A DNA stretch of 64,000 bases from Aspergillus flavus (lineage: Eukaryota > Ascomycota > Eurotiomycetes > Eurotiales > Aspergillaceae): contig NC_092409.1 of NCBI RefSeq assembly GCF_009017415.1, positions 2,852,001-2,916,000 of the forward strand, given 5' to 3'. The stretch's first letter is position 1; every line of letters starts with the position of its first letter. The translations under genes and the position numbers were made by a program. The notes beneath the pieces are model-generated. The model was not told where the DNA came from, did not search any database, and was given only the letters and a program-made list of their open reading frames with translations. Below are positions 15,701-27,417 of this stretch, piece after piece.

Positions 15701-16852
15701 CAAGTCGAAGAAGCCAAGAAGATCCTGGAGCAACGGTCTAACGAATTCGACGCCACTGTCACCAAGACTATTGACATTGACAAGAAGTACCACAAATCCC
15801 TGATTGGTGGCGGTGGTAAGTTTGCTCATTTATTTTCATCCTCTTTCAATTGCTAATTATGGCCAGGTGCGAACATTCGTAAGATTGTGGCTGATGCTGG
15901 TGGACCTACTGATGGTGGCGCATCCCGTATTGTCAGGTTCCCACGCCCTGAAAGCGCTGAGACTACTATTAAGCTTGAAGGAAACGGCCAAGTCGTTGAC
16001 AAGATTATTGCCGCCATTGAGGAGTTTGTGAAAGAACGCGCAGATCAGGTGACGGCGAACGTCGAAGTTCCTTCTACTCAACATCGACTGCTCATTGGAC
16101 GCGGTGGAGAAACACGACGTGGTATTGAGTCGAAGTTCAACATTACGCTCGATATCCCTAAGCAAGGCTCTGGACGTTCCGATATCAAACTCAAGGGTCC
16201 TAGCAATGCTGTTGCAGAGGCCAAGGAGCACATCCTTTCCATGCTTAAGGACCAACAAGGGGAGACCGTGGAGGTCCCTCGGCATTTGCATCATGCTATT
16301 TCCGACAATGGCTCTTTCTTCCGTCGGCTTCGTAACGACTACCAAGTGACCGTGGATCATGCTGGCCAGCAAGTGCCATCCAAGCCCTCCTCGGAAGACA
16401 CCCGCGGCGCAGTCAACGGCGGTTCATCTCTCCCATTGATTACCGATGAGCCTGACCAAGCCGCTGATGCTCACTCATGGAAGGTTGTTGAAAACGCCCC
16501 TGCAGCCAATGACCCAACCCAGCCGGCTACCATCCCATGGGTGTTGGCAGGAAATCGTGATAACGTGGCGAAGGCGAAGGCGGCTCTTGAAAAGGCCATT
16601 GCCAATGCATCGCAACAGTCTGCGACTGGCTACCTAATCTTGCCCGACCCCAAGACATACCGCTTCGTTGTTGGACAAGGAGGTAGCCAGATCAACGCTA
16701 TCCGTAAGCAGACTGGTTGCCGAATCAATGTGCCCAAGGATCAGGCTAAGGGTGAAGCGATCGAGGTCAAGGGAAACAAGGAAAGCTTGGAGCAGGCCAA
16801 GGACATGATCCTGGAGGCTGTCCGGGCTGGACTGGAAGGTAACTCCCGGTGA
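12777..16852 (+). CDS. Multi-KH-domain RNA-binding protein (vigilin/Scp160 family)
   Basis: Cytoplasmic, ER- and polysome-associated RNA-binding protein. Scp160/vigilin homologues affect mRNA translation, ploidy and signalling. Exons 12777-13167, 13227-13477, 13532-15815 and 15867-16852 give 1303 residues. After an acidic, Ala/Pro-rich N-terminus there is a long array of KH folds. Canonical GXXG loops occur in IIGRQGAVV, FLIGKKGENI, LIGQQGSQV, LIGQRGREM, LIGGGGANI, LLIGRGGETR and VVGQGGSQI. Several repeats have lost the motif (FIAGAHNAN, FILGDNADA, AISDNGSFF), as is usual for this family. The third intron splits the GGG of one KH loop and rejoins it exactly. The protein ends shortly after the last KH domain. 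Family assignment is secure; that it is the Scp160 orthologue is inferred from length and repeat number. Confidence 0.93.
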
Positions 16853-17515
16853 TGCCCGGAGGCTTAATATTTCACATATTGGTGATGAAATGAGGTTCTG
16901 GCGAACAGAAAGCCAAAAATTCTATTCTTCTTGTGTCTTATGTCCGTGAAAAAATTGTGTTATATACTTTTATTACTTGCATTGGAGGCACTCGCCGACT
17001 TGGATATTCTGTACTTAAGCATTCCATTCTTCTCACGAGTATATACCTATTTCTGAGTAATATGCTTTTTTGTTCTTAATTCTATTGTAAGACATAAAGT
17101 TAAACTGTAGTTCTATATGGTTATTGTGGTAGGGACATTGACTGGTCCGCTTTGTGCACGAGTAAGAAAAAAAGGCCGGACTAATAAGATAGAGCGCGAT
17201 CTATTATTTAAAGTAAATGATAAAATAAAGAAGCAATCGGAGCCTCCTCTTCTACTACATCGCAGAGGCACGAAATGGTTATTGTCATAACAGTTCCAAA
17301 AGTCTTCGGTCTTCCTTGATTTCGCAAATCCCAAGATAACAAACAATTAAAGCAGTATCTGCAGTGGATATCACCAAGCAACCCACCCGATGCCGAACGG
17401 AAAGCACACCGAGATGGTCGTACGTTTAAAAAAACGCAAGGTCGTATTGAAAAGTTCGTTCTTAATTATTTTTATTTCTTTTTTATTTTTCTTGTTCCCC
17501 GTCATCTACCTTTCT
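16853..17515. other. Convergent 3' intergenic region
   Basis: Tail-to-tail spacer between the KH-protein gene and the cytochrome b5 gene. It is AT-rich and should hold both 3' UTRs. No gene seen. Confidence 0.5.
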
Positions 17516-18087
17516 CTACTGGGCTTCAGAAGCGGCGTTCAGGTACTGGTAAGCACCGTAAGCGACGGCACCACCGATGAGAAGGAAGGCGTAGAGGCCA
17601 ACACCGAGGCCGGTAGAGCTGCCGGAGTTGGAGGAGGCGTTGGTAGTAGCCTGGGCGTGAGAACGGGGAGCAGGGTCGCCGGGCTGTTAAGCAAAGCGAA
17701 AGTGGTTAGCGGTAGGCGACTTTTTATGTTTCCTTGTTTAAGTGAAGCCATTAACATACCACGCGCTTGAGGTTACCGACGAGGAGACCGTCCAGGATCT
17801 CGCGAGCCTCGTCACTGTGACCAACGTCCTCGAAAGCCTCAGTGGCATCCTGACCACCAACATCGAGCAGGACTTCCTCACCACCGCTATATGCAATGTC
17901 AGTTTATGGACCGATATGAGACTCGCACTGGTTGAGGGTTCATATGATGGGGAGTGTCGGGAACGTACGGGTGCTCATCGACGAAAGAGGTGCAGTCGTA
18001 GACCTTGTCGTGGATGACCATGTAAAGATCCTTCTTGGTGTTGTGGCCGGACACCTCCTGGAAGGTGAATTCCTTGTTCTCAGACAT
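17516..18087 (-). CDS. Cytochrome b5, ER tail-anchored
   Basis: Small haem protein that gives electrons to ER desaturases, hydroxylases and P450s. Exons 17969-18087, 17760-17886 and 17516-17683 give 137 residues. The haem domain starts near residue 5 (FTFQEV). The first axial histidine is H39 in the HPGG motif, which is itself split by intron 1. The second is the histidine of [12 protein letters not shown]. After a short Ser/Asn/Gly linker comes a C-terminal hydrophobic segment ([19 protein letters not shown]), the usual tail anchor. A 5'-UTR intron lies upstream. High confidence; more than one b5 paralogue can exist in such fungi. Confidence 0.93.
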
Positions 18088-18109
18088 CTTGTTTGGGGGG
18101 GTATGAAGA

Positions 18110-18396
18110 CTGCAGGAACGGGAAATTGTTAGCGATAGCACTTTTAGGGTTATAGGCGTGAAATTAATAGACAGATAAGGAGTATGGCTCGCGGGACGAT
18201 TAAAAGATATCATCCAGGGGTGGTAGCGTTCACCAACGAAGTACCGAGAACCTGCCCCGGGTGAATTACTGCGCAGGGAATCGATGGCGGCATGAACAGG
18301 GAAGAAGAGGTTCTCCTCATCATGCGCCCCCGTGTATGTATTACATGTGTCTAGCCCGAAGGGTCGGAATGCGAAAAAGGACAGAGTATAACTTAC
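18110..18396 (-). other. Probable intron in the 5' UTR of the cytochrome b5 gene
   Basis: On the minus strand the leader contains a GTAAGT donor at 18396, a GCTAAC branch sequence at 18128-18133 and a TTCCTGCAG acceptor ending at 18110, 22 bases before the ATG. The 287-nt interval has all three splice signals at sensible distances. It is long for this genome, which is common for 5'-UTR introns. Confidence 0.65.
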
Positions 18397-20285
18397 CAAA
18401 AATCTAAACTAAAACACAGACAGAAGCGCTGGGTGGGAAACCGCGAGGAAGGTCGGGAATTGATAGGATGGGAAGACCGGTGAGAGGAAAGGAGGAGGAG
18501 AAAAGTCGAGGCTGACGCTCAGGGAAAAGAAGAAGAGAAGAGGAGTGGAAGATGATGAGAGAAAGTTGGGGGAGACTGCGGCTAACGTGATTCGACAGCG
18601 ACTCCGCCTAAGGCCCTCAGGTACCTCAGGCCGTTTGTTGGTTTGCTCTGTTTTTTAACTTGCCGTGAATCTCTCCCGTCACAGGTCTTTATGTGCTTTA
18701 TCCTCGGGGAAGGTCTACTTGAGGCACTTTCTGGCTAGCCATTCGGTATACTGGATTATTATTGACCACGGTATCTCTAATTCCTGGTTTTGAGGTCACT
18801 CCCTCCTTCCATCTAGGGAGTTCCCTGTATGCCGTACCCATAGTAGTCCCGGTACCTATCTCGACGCCGACAAGTGGCCTGATAGGGACCATGGGTCAGC
18901 GCGCCAATGAGCGGTGGCTTATTAGGAGTCTTAGTCAGAGGTACTTTAGGTTTCCGACCGCCCAAGTGCAAACTAACCAGACCGAGTCAAGCGCCTTAGT
19001 GAATCCTTCATGTGCGGAGGATCTGAAAGCCTTGAGGGCTGGACTCGGAACTTACTTAATCGATCGATTACTTTCGAGTTTGAGTGAGGGGATCTGCTTA
19101 TGGATTAAATTGCCTATTCTGGTCTACAGCCCCCAATCAGGAAATTACCCTGCCCACGTATCGATCCCATTTCAACTTCAAGTACTGAAAAGAACATTCT
19201 TATGGCTTTTCTAAAATAATCCAGGATCAACAGGATCAGCTAGCTTTCTCGCTATTTGGTTCCACCATAGATCAAATTTCATGACATCTAGCATAATCTA
19301 AACCTGTTCACTGTATTGTGCCTTGTTTTTCTTTTTCACATGCGGAACTATTATAATTCAGATACGAAGGATATTCATCACATGGGAAGCAAAAGCCCTA
19401 GGTAGAAAACCTATGCTACCTAGGTATATGCCACATTCGAGGGAATTTCTCATCAAGCGGAACCGTTGATCGTAGAAGCCGTTATAGAACGTCTAATTCC
19501 GCGTTCTTGATCACTTTATCAAGACCCGCTGCCCGGTATCAGCGCCGCCCTTCGAAGGATAACCGCAATAACCTCGGGGGACACCCGTCTCCACGCTTGT
19601 CGGGTACCGCTCTCGGGTTCGTTTGCCCGAGATGGATGGTCTTCCCCGCTCTCCGCTGCGGAGATGGTTTTTGAATTAGGTAGATGTGATCTTCCGTCGG
19701 GGTTGGATGTTGATTGATCCGGCTATGCAGATAGTCTTTGAGCTGTACAATATGATAATCTGCTATTTGAGGACCATCGTACATACATACATTGGAGGTT
19801 TGTTACAACGATGTGTATTTGGTGCACTGATCACATTGTGTCGATCTGAGTGGTTAGACAATACGGATACTAGACCAAAATAAAGCGGCACATATGTCTC
19901 TGCCTGTACTCTACACACCGTGAAGCAAGGCTTAAAAACAGCCATGGCACCATGCTTTCATACACGGGTCTTTCGAATTGGTCTAATGCTATCTATAAAA
20001 CCTAGTGTAACAACTGCCCTTGTCATTCCCATGTTCAATGACTTCGTTCAACAACCGAAGGAGACCTATATACAGACGCATCCAAAATCAACCACAATCA
20101 AAACAAAAACTCGCTGAAGGACTCATAATGGCTCAACACGCTCAACATGCTTGCCGTGAAACGTAAAGAGGAAATGCTCGTTATATGCTCATATCACGTG
20201 TCCACCATAACAACGGCAATGCCAACTGGGATATAGAACTGATGCTCTCAGTCCGAAACCAAAAAGAGAAGGAAAGTCTCATCGC
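18397..20285. other. Intergenic region between cytochrome b5 and the deubiquitinase gene
   Basis: Holds the b5 promoter (purine-rich on the plus strand around 18460-18560, so CT-rich on the coding strand), then about 1.5 kb without a convincing gene, then the 3' UTR of the deubiquitinase. The longest frame (18762-19214, plus, 150 codons) resembles nothing I know. A direct repeat CCTCAGG-TA-CCTCAGG sits near 18613-18630, and a group of short palindromes at 19549-19664. Confidence 0.45.
19549..19664. repeat. Group of three short perfect palindromes
   Basis: Three inverted repeats lie in 116 bp: CCTTCGAAGG at 19549-19558; TCTCGGG with CCCGAGA at 19611-19617 and 19626-19632 (8-nt loop); and TCTCCGC-T-GCGGAGA at 19650-19664. 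They may form hairpins or bind dimeric factors. No function is known to me. Confidence 0.4.
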
Positions 20286-23200
20286 TCATTTCGCGGGAAC
20301 GCGCTCATAGAATACAATGTATGCTTGTTCGTTCTGCAGTCGGTCTTTGTTTCGCAGATCGCGAGGATTGAAATCGACAGTTCGCTCATCATCGAATCTC
20401 CGCCAACACTGCCGCGCACCGTCTCGCACCAAAGATATGTAATGTCCGCTGCTCATAGACGACCCAATATGGCGTAGCACACCATATGCATCGTACGTAA
20501 ACGGGGGTACAGTCGCCAGGGTAGTATCGTGTGGCATCGTTGCCTTGGGATCACCATTCGACTCCGGGCTTGGCGGTGAATAAACAAAATCATCCATCCG
20601 CAGACCATGTAAAGGAAATTCAATAGGAGTGTGAATCTTCCGAGCGGTTTGTGTCTTCGACGCTGAGAATCTCTTGAAATGAATCACCAAGATTTGCGGA
20701 GCCCGCGTGATAATAATCTGCTTCGTTGCAACCCTTTCGCATTTGCAGTAAGGACACTTCCACACCTCGTCGCCACTCAACATCTCTTCTTTACAATAGC
20801 TGCGCAGACATTGATAGATATCACCAGTCCCGGACGACGGAATTTCAACGCTAATGCTGTAGAAAGCCTCGTACGTCGTGGATGTCCGCTTGCACGTTGT
20901 ACAACGGAGCCGGCTAGCATGTTGACCAGCAAAAAGCGAAGAAATGAAGGACTCTTCTCGGTGACAGTACCGATCCCATTCAATCTTTGAGACTTTGGCA
21001 ACAGGCATCCTCTCCCGCTGCATCTCCTCTTCAAATGTCAGCGGCCTCAATGGGCTTCTCTGCCAATTAATGTTTAAATCCTCGTGTAGACAATCAACAG
21101 TGAAGTCAAAGAATTCTTTGGCATCCTGCTGTCGATCGATGGCCCATTCCTGGTTTAGCCTTCCGCAGAAGTTTCGGAACGAAGTAGGAACAATGACTTC
21201 CACATCACCCTTCCACAAGGACCTTATGAGATTGGCAAAAAGCCCCGGCATGACTCCCTGTGAGCCTTTCCAGTTCTTCTGCACATAGTATCGAAATCTG
21301 TTATCAACAAAAAATCTACTCAACATCATCGTCGCATTCAAGCATTGTATTGTTGAGTTCATATAGCAAGTTACACCAAAATTAGCAAGACCAGTTCTCG
21401 GCAACTTTGCGCGATATATTGAACTTGGAGTGTAGAGGGCAGTCTTGGTAGCAGAATTCTGCCGCGCCAATGTAGGCTGGATTTGCCGGCCATCGGTAAC
21501 ACCGCTATAACTTGGCCGTGGAACCGCAGGTGGAGGTCGGGAGGGAGCAACAGGGACAGGAGCAGCATAGTTAGGCATAGGCGGTACTGGTGGCCGGGCA
21601 TGTGGCGTCACCATTGATTCTTGGATAGCATGGGGCTCCGGGAAGCGCCGTAGGAAGTCTTCATAGGTATGCACGAATGGCGTAGGAGGCTCATTTGTCT
21701 CTTGTCCCTCGGGCTCCTCGGCCATTGGCTCCTCTTCGATATATGTCGTGGTGTCAATTTCTTCGTTCTTTGACTTTTCCATCCATGCGGTGAGCTCGTC
21801 TGGATTCAAGGGTTTATATTCGCGTAGCCGTCTCTTCCTCACTTCCAAGCTAGAATTAGCGCTCACCATAGTAGGAACTCTCCCAAGAGGTCGGCCGGGT
21901 CTCGCGACTGGGCGCTTTTTCTGGAGCGAACCTAGCACAGTAGCTGTGGAGGATGTGGCAAGGGATTGTTGCCCAAGGAGATCGATCCATGCATCAAGGC
22001 CACCCAGCAAAAGAGCCGGAGGACGACCGTCCTTCAAAGGTTTATAGGCATTAAATTCATATAGTGTATCATAGAGAGCCCTAAGATGTGGCGCTGTTGT
22101 TCCAACAGGGGATCCGGCGAGGTAGCTGACTGAATCGGTGGACTGGTCATAGTAGACTATCATGTCAAATTCGTTCCGTTTCTCGAATAGAGACTGTTCA
22201 TGCTCAGGCGACACTACTAAACGCTCCTCAAGCTCCTCCGCCGATACGTTTTCTTTCAGGGCCACTGGTTCGATGCAGATGATTGATTTCGCGTACACAT
22301 GTCCACTATCGTACTGATCCCGGGGGCGCACGTCGATCAATAACACGTTATATCTTCGGAGATAGTCGAGTAGGTCTTGGGCGCTGATGGCAGTGCTGTG
22401 TGGCAAATCGGCAGTGTTACTTCTGTCTTCTTTCAACTGGTGAATTCCATTCGGGGTCCGTGACCTATAAGGATTGTCGTCGAAGCCATTACGACTTGGG
22501 CTGCCCCGGGGTGAATTAGCGAGATGGGAGTATCGGGGGTTGACTGGACGGGAGATTTCGGTTGAGGTCCTAGGCGGGTTTGAAGGCGGCTGAGATGGGA
22601 CTGTCCAGATTGGACTATAAGCTGGATCTGGTGCACGAGGAAGCGACGTATCGAGGGGGACTTTGGGAGGCAGGACCGGACCATTATGTGATGGCCCCAT
22701 GCTTCGGGGTCCTAGAGGCCGCCGCGAGGGTGAAGCAAGGTTGGGGCTATACGGCGACCCTTGAGGCATATAAGACAACGGCCGTCTAGGAATATCGCCA
22801 TTATGGCTCTGCGTAGTATTTTGACCTTTAATTGTTGAGAACGAGTCATTCGTAGCGGGCGGTGATGCTCTTAGTTTGGCGAACCGCTGGGCCAACATAT
22901 CTTCTGCAGGCGCCGAGTATCTATTCGGTCTCTCTTGTAAACCCAACGACCGCTGAAACTCCGACGGGCTAGGCATTCGTGTTGACTTATCACCTTGTTC
23001 GGTTTGACGACCTCTTGGACTGAGGCTTCGAAGCGTACCAGCAGGTATTAGCTCTGAAGCAGGTCTTGAATAATTATGTTCGGTTACAGTCGTAGGCTGT
23101 ACATTGCTTCTGAGATTGTCTTCCAAGATTTGTTGCTTGATATCGTCCATAGTCCCTTGCTTTGTCCGCACAGCCTATGATCTTGCGGTCAATCAAAAGC

Positions 23201-23732
23201 GCGTGGAACAATGCGAACCAAAGATTGCTGTAACCAATTGAATAAACACGACTGGGATCCATACCATCATTAAATTTGCGAACTGCTTGTACCAATCTGA
23301 GCGCTGGCTGGCAGTCGTTCGATAATCTGGGTGGTGAGGTATGATGTTGATAGTGATCTCGGAAGCCCGAAGGTACTGAACGTAAGCTTTGTCCGGTTGG
23401 TCGTTATCAGCAAATCTCCTAGCATTTTCTATTGCGTCTTGGGCTCTGTTGAGAAGGAGGTTGAGCTGTAGAGAGTTAGCAATCTTGCCTGGGTGTTTCA
23501 CGGAATCTTGGGTGGGGTAGCATACTGAAGAATCCTCATTCACATCCAGGGCCGCTGCTTCGTCTTGAAGGTCCTTTATATTAGAAAATCGTGGAGATTG
23601 ATAACCGGCTGGAGTGGCATGGTTGCTGCTCGAAAGCGAATCTGGTCTGCTAATTTGGCCCCCAGGGTGGCCGATATTTTCCCACGGCGCAAAACCCGGT
23701 GGAGAGGGCAAAGCGGCTGCATCTGAGGACAT
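20286..23732 (-). CDS. Ubiquitin C-terminal hydrolase, USP8/Doa4 type
   Basis: Cysteine protease that removes ubiquitin from endosomal cargo and ESCRT proteins. Exons 23265-23732 and 20286-23174 give 1118 residues. Residues about 80-150 form the MIT-like USP8 dimerisation region (LNLLLNRAQDAIENARRFAD and following). Residues from about 418 form a rhodanese-like domain (LLIDVRPRDQYDSGHV), whose expected active-site loop (MIVYYDQSTDS) has no cysteine, so it is probably a binding module. The USP domain has the Cys box ANFGVTCYMNS with C759 and an Asn five residues before it, paired CxxC zinc ligands (CTTCKR, CPYCKC), and the His box SGHYISLVRDG with H1067. The N-terminal exon and vps27 are divergent. 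The architecture fits Doa4/Ubp4 of yeast and USP8 of animals; I leave the symbol open because yeast has two paralogues. Confidence 0.9.
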
Positions 23733-24466
23733 TATACAACGGTTGGTAAAAGCATTTCAATCGATACTATACATAACCAAGAGCGCTTCGAAAAGCTCGG
23801 CGGGGAAGCGTCGAGGAATCAGTCGGTCTTTGGAGGCGGTAACTGGCTCTGAGACACGTTTGGGCAATTATCGGGGAACGTTAGGCACAAAACGAAGGAA
23901 AGGATGAGACGTGAAAGAATGTATGAGATATCAAAGAAAACTGGACGGCTGAGGATTAGGTATAAAGGAGAACGAGATCCTCAGTAGGAAGGCAGACAGA
24001 TTGCGGGATGTTTCTGGGGTAAAAACTGTAAGTTACACCTGACAACATCAGAAGGATAAGAAGGATAAGGCGGCACAATAACGGTATCGATACTCACCGC
24101 CCACAACTATGACGCCACATGCGTATGCTTAAGAGTTGAGTCAGCGCAGGCCTTACCTAACGAAGCTTAGCCGTCACTTACTCCGTTAGGCAAGTTGGTA
24201 CCTCAGTCGATAGGTATCGATGGATCTGCCTGGAGCTTGTATCAACTCCTCCCTCTCTTCCCCTCCCAGACCTGGTATTTCTTTAGAACACTTCCTCGAA
24301 CGCCGAGAGAAATCAGTTTTATCCTGTCGCCTTCGCAGCACATAGTCTACGGTCACGATTCCCACATTTCCCCGTCATTTAACGCCGCTACCCAACGTCA
24401 TAACTATTCGTCGCTGGACCATCCTTCGACTACCAATCGCGCCCTTCTGATAACAATACCGTCGCC
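23733..24466. promoter_or_regulatory. Shared divergent promoter of the USP8-like gene and vps27
   Basis: 734 bp separate the two start codons. The region contains tandem AAGGATAAG repeats at about 24050-24070 and palindromic TATCGATA-like sequences near 24085 and 24210. Both genes act at the same endosomal step, so co-regulation is plausible but not shown. Confidence 0.5.
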
Positions 24467-26921
24467 ATGGCGGGCTGGTTTTCCTCATCCTCTCCCATTG
24501 ATGATCAGGTGGAGAAGGCCACCTCATCTTCTTTGTATGTTTACGCACGATGTTTTCTCATCCCTAGGATTCATTGTCGAATGGCAAAGTCGATCGAATC
24601 CCGGTTCTAACCACTACACTAGGGAGGATATTGCCCTCAACTTAGAGGTTTCAGACCTCATTCGGTCAAAGAGTGTTCAACCTAAAGATGCGATGAGGTC
24701 TCTGAAACGACGACTGGAAAATAAAAACCCGAATGTTCAGTTAGCGACATTGAAGGTCAGTTCCCCGCCACTAACTCGGAAGCGCTCATTCGCTTTCCAA
24801 TGTGTACTGATATATTCTATACTGTAGTTGACAGATACTTGCGTTAAGAATGGCGGAACACATTTCCTCGCCGAAATCGCTTCTCGCGAGTTCATGGACA
24901 ACCTCGTCTCCCTTCTGAAAGCGGAGGGTTCTCCGCTTAACACGGAGGTGAAAGAGAAAATGTTAGAATTGATACAGGACTGGGCGATGGCGGCTCAGGG
25001 CCGTATGGACCTAAGTTATGTCGGAGAAACATATCGCAAGTTACAAGATGAGGGTTTCCGATTTCCACCAAAGACCCAAATCAGCGGGAGTATGCTTGAG
25101 AGTAGCGCGGTAAGTGTAACCTGTTCTTCAGCTACAGCGACCTTGGATTTACTAACATTAGACGCTGTATGGAGCCCCCGGAATGGATTGACTCAGACGT
25201 CTGTATGCGCTGCCGTACGCCGTTCAGTTTCATGAATCGCAAGCACCACTGCCGGAACTGTGGTAACGTCTTCGACGCTCAATGTTCCAGCAAAAACCTT
25301 CCTCTACCTCACCTGGGAATATTACAGCCTGTGCGTGTTGATGATGGGTGCTACGCAAAACTGACCTCGAAACCATTCACATCCTCTGGATTGTCGGACC
25401 GATCCGCCTTCAAGAATAACTCTATCACAAAGTCTAGCGTAATGGAACCGCGTACGGCGCGAGCGGAGGGCGGTTTTGATGATGACCTACGTCGGGCTTT
25501 GCAGATGAGTTTAGAGGAGGCGCAGGGTAAAGGATCTACTGGTTACGTCCCACAGCCGAAGGTTGCCCAAGAGCCGCCTCGGGCTTCTAGCCAATCCAGG
25601 ATCGAAGAGGAGGAGGATGCAGACTTAAAGGCCGCTATTGAGGCATCCCTACGCGATATGGAACAGCATAAGCAAAAGCACGCAGCCGCTCTGAAAAACA
25701 CCCCTACTACTGAACCTTCCACATCTCGAGATGCACCTGGCACGACATCGTTACCCAAGAATCCTTATGAGCTAAGCCCTGTGGAAGTGGAGAATATCCA
25801 CCTCTTTGCCACTCTCGTTGACCGACTACAACACCAGCCACCCGGTACTATTCTACGCGAGCCTCAGATTCAGGAGTTGTATGAGAGCATCGGCACCCTT
25901 CGACCAAAATTGGCTCGGAGCTATGGTGAGACTATGAGCAAACATGGTATGTTCCTATTTAGGTTTTGAGAATGATGGTATTAACCATGAACGTATAGAC
26001 ACTCTACTTGATCTTCATTCTAAACTATCGACGGTTGTCCGGTATTACGATCGCATGCTGGAGGAGCGTCTCTCAAGTGCATATTCGCAGCATTCACTGG
26101 GATATGGGACCGTCCCTAGCGGCCCGCGGTATCCTAATGTGTACCCCTCGATGCCGCCGCATGCTCCCGAAGGGAAGAGTGGAGTTGAGAACTTCTACTA
26201 TGGGAATCCAAGCGCGGAAAAGCCACCAATTTCTGGGACCCCTTATACCCAGCAGCAACCGGAGGGGGAAGGACTCGATAGAGCTGGAATGCGCGGCGGC
26301 ACCATGAGCCCCAGCATGTACTCACAGCCCCCTCAGGCTATGCCGCAAAACACATCCTGGAATGGAAACACACAGGCTGCGTCTCCCCAGATATCAGCCG
26401 CCAATACACCTTACCCTCAGAGTCCCTCTGCGTATCCTGCCCCAGGCGCACCGACACATTTCTATACAGCCCCCAATCAGCCAGACCAAGATGTGAACCC
26501 TTATCAATCTCCCCGACAAAGCGAGGTGGACCCCTCTTATATGCCGTCGCCTGTGACACGGCGCGATTCCTTGTACCAACCAGCTGCACATTCCAACGTT
26601 CCAGCACCGAGCGTACCGGAACAGCCACCGTCAGCTGAGAAAATGGCATATCTACAACTGTCAGAGTCTCACCCTATGCAGCCCGGAAGCCAGCCTGCAC
26701 TTCACCGCCAGCCCACCGACCCAGCAGCCCAGTCTTATTACTACCAACAACAACCTCCACCAACGCATCCAGCCGCTACGTACCCCCAGGGGCAACCGGT
26801 GTATCATGGTGCGTATCCTGCCAATGACGCCTCTCCGGCAGGTGGAACTGCCCCTCCAACACATTACCAACAGCCACCACCATCTCGACCCGCAGTTGAA
26901 GAGAGCTTGATTGAGTTGTAA
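24467..26921 (+). CDS. vps27: Vps27 (Hrs-like ESCRT-0 subunit)
   Basis: Endosomal protein that binds PI3P and ubiquitinated cargo and, with Hse1, starts multivesicular body sorting. Exons 24467-24534, 24623-24755, 24828-25109, 25175-25946 and 25999-26921 give 725 residues. Order: VHS domain (residues 1 to about 160), FYVE zinc finger (about 162-222) with [13 protein letters not shown] and the following Cys pairs, two ubiquitin-interacting motifs ([16 protein letters not shown] and [14 protein letters not shown]), a coiled segment, a Pro/Gln/Tyr-rich tail, and a C-terminal clathrin box LIEL. The intron before the FYVE exon must end at the GAG at 25174 to keep frame, although a TTAG lies closer to the branch site. 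The ATG at 24467 gives [21 protein letters not shown], the usual Vps27 start. Confidence 0.95.
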
Positions 26922-27417
26922 GACATGGCGAGTTCCTGGCTTTTGTGTGACGAGAAATGGACTCTTATATCTAATTTGCTATAAATGAACTTCCCTTTTG
27001 TGATCATTGTGATACCAGTTGTTTTGGTTGTTAGCAGACCGCAAAATTGTATCCCAACCCTTGATGAATCCTTCTATTTCCGTTTGATCATGAATTTGTA
27101 TAGGCCCTTCAAAGGCAATAGCACGCAGATCAATAGTCTGCATGTATACTAGTCGAAAAGAGCATAGTGAGCTGGCAGGTGATAAGAATGCGGGGAAAGC
27201 TTGGTTCTCCAACCTGATTTATGGAAAATCAATATATTCGAAGGTACATTCACCAGTTCCATACTTCCTTGTAGTAAAACAACCCCCACGTCGCACCCCA
27301 CGTCACTTTTCCGGGGGCTCATATCGGATATTGAAGCAGCCTTCCTGGTCTAAAACGGCGATGACTTGTAGGCCTGTTGATCCGATATTCCATGCCTTTG
27401 AGAAACAAGAGTGAAAG
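26922..27417. other. Intergenic region, promoter of the cytochrome b2-like gene
   Basis: 3' UTR of vps27 followed by the promoter of the first cluster gene. Two C-rich elements lie at 27283-27290 and 27296-27302. Short open frames here are not convincing genes. Confidence 0.5.
27283..27302 (+). promoter_or_regulatory. CCCCCACG element upstream of cytochrome b2-like gene
   Basis: CCCCCACG at 27283-27290 and a second CCCCACG at 27296-27302, with the nearer end of the first 128 bp before the ATG. The complement CGTGGGG contains GTGGGG, which fits the CreA consensus SYGGRG. The same octamer precedes the other four cluster genes. Confidence 0.5.

Noticed and set aside
18762..19214. Plus-strand open frame of 150 codons in the b5-deubiquitinase spacer
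   Set aside because: No domain, no splice-consistent extension and no recognisable relatives; probably chance.
21366..21400. Loss of catalytic Asn in the deubiquitinase because the Cys box reads GVTC rather than GNTC
   Set aside because: The oxyanion Asn of USPs such as USP7 lies five residues before the Cys, and that Asn is present (ANFGVTC).
24575..24625. tRNA-like A-box and TTCGA on the minus strand inside vps27 intron 1
   Set aside because: The two boxes are far too close together and no cloverleaf can be drawn; it is intron 1 of vps27 with a proper donor and acceptor.
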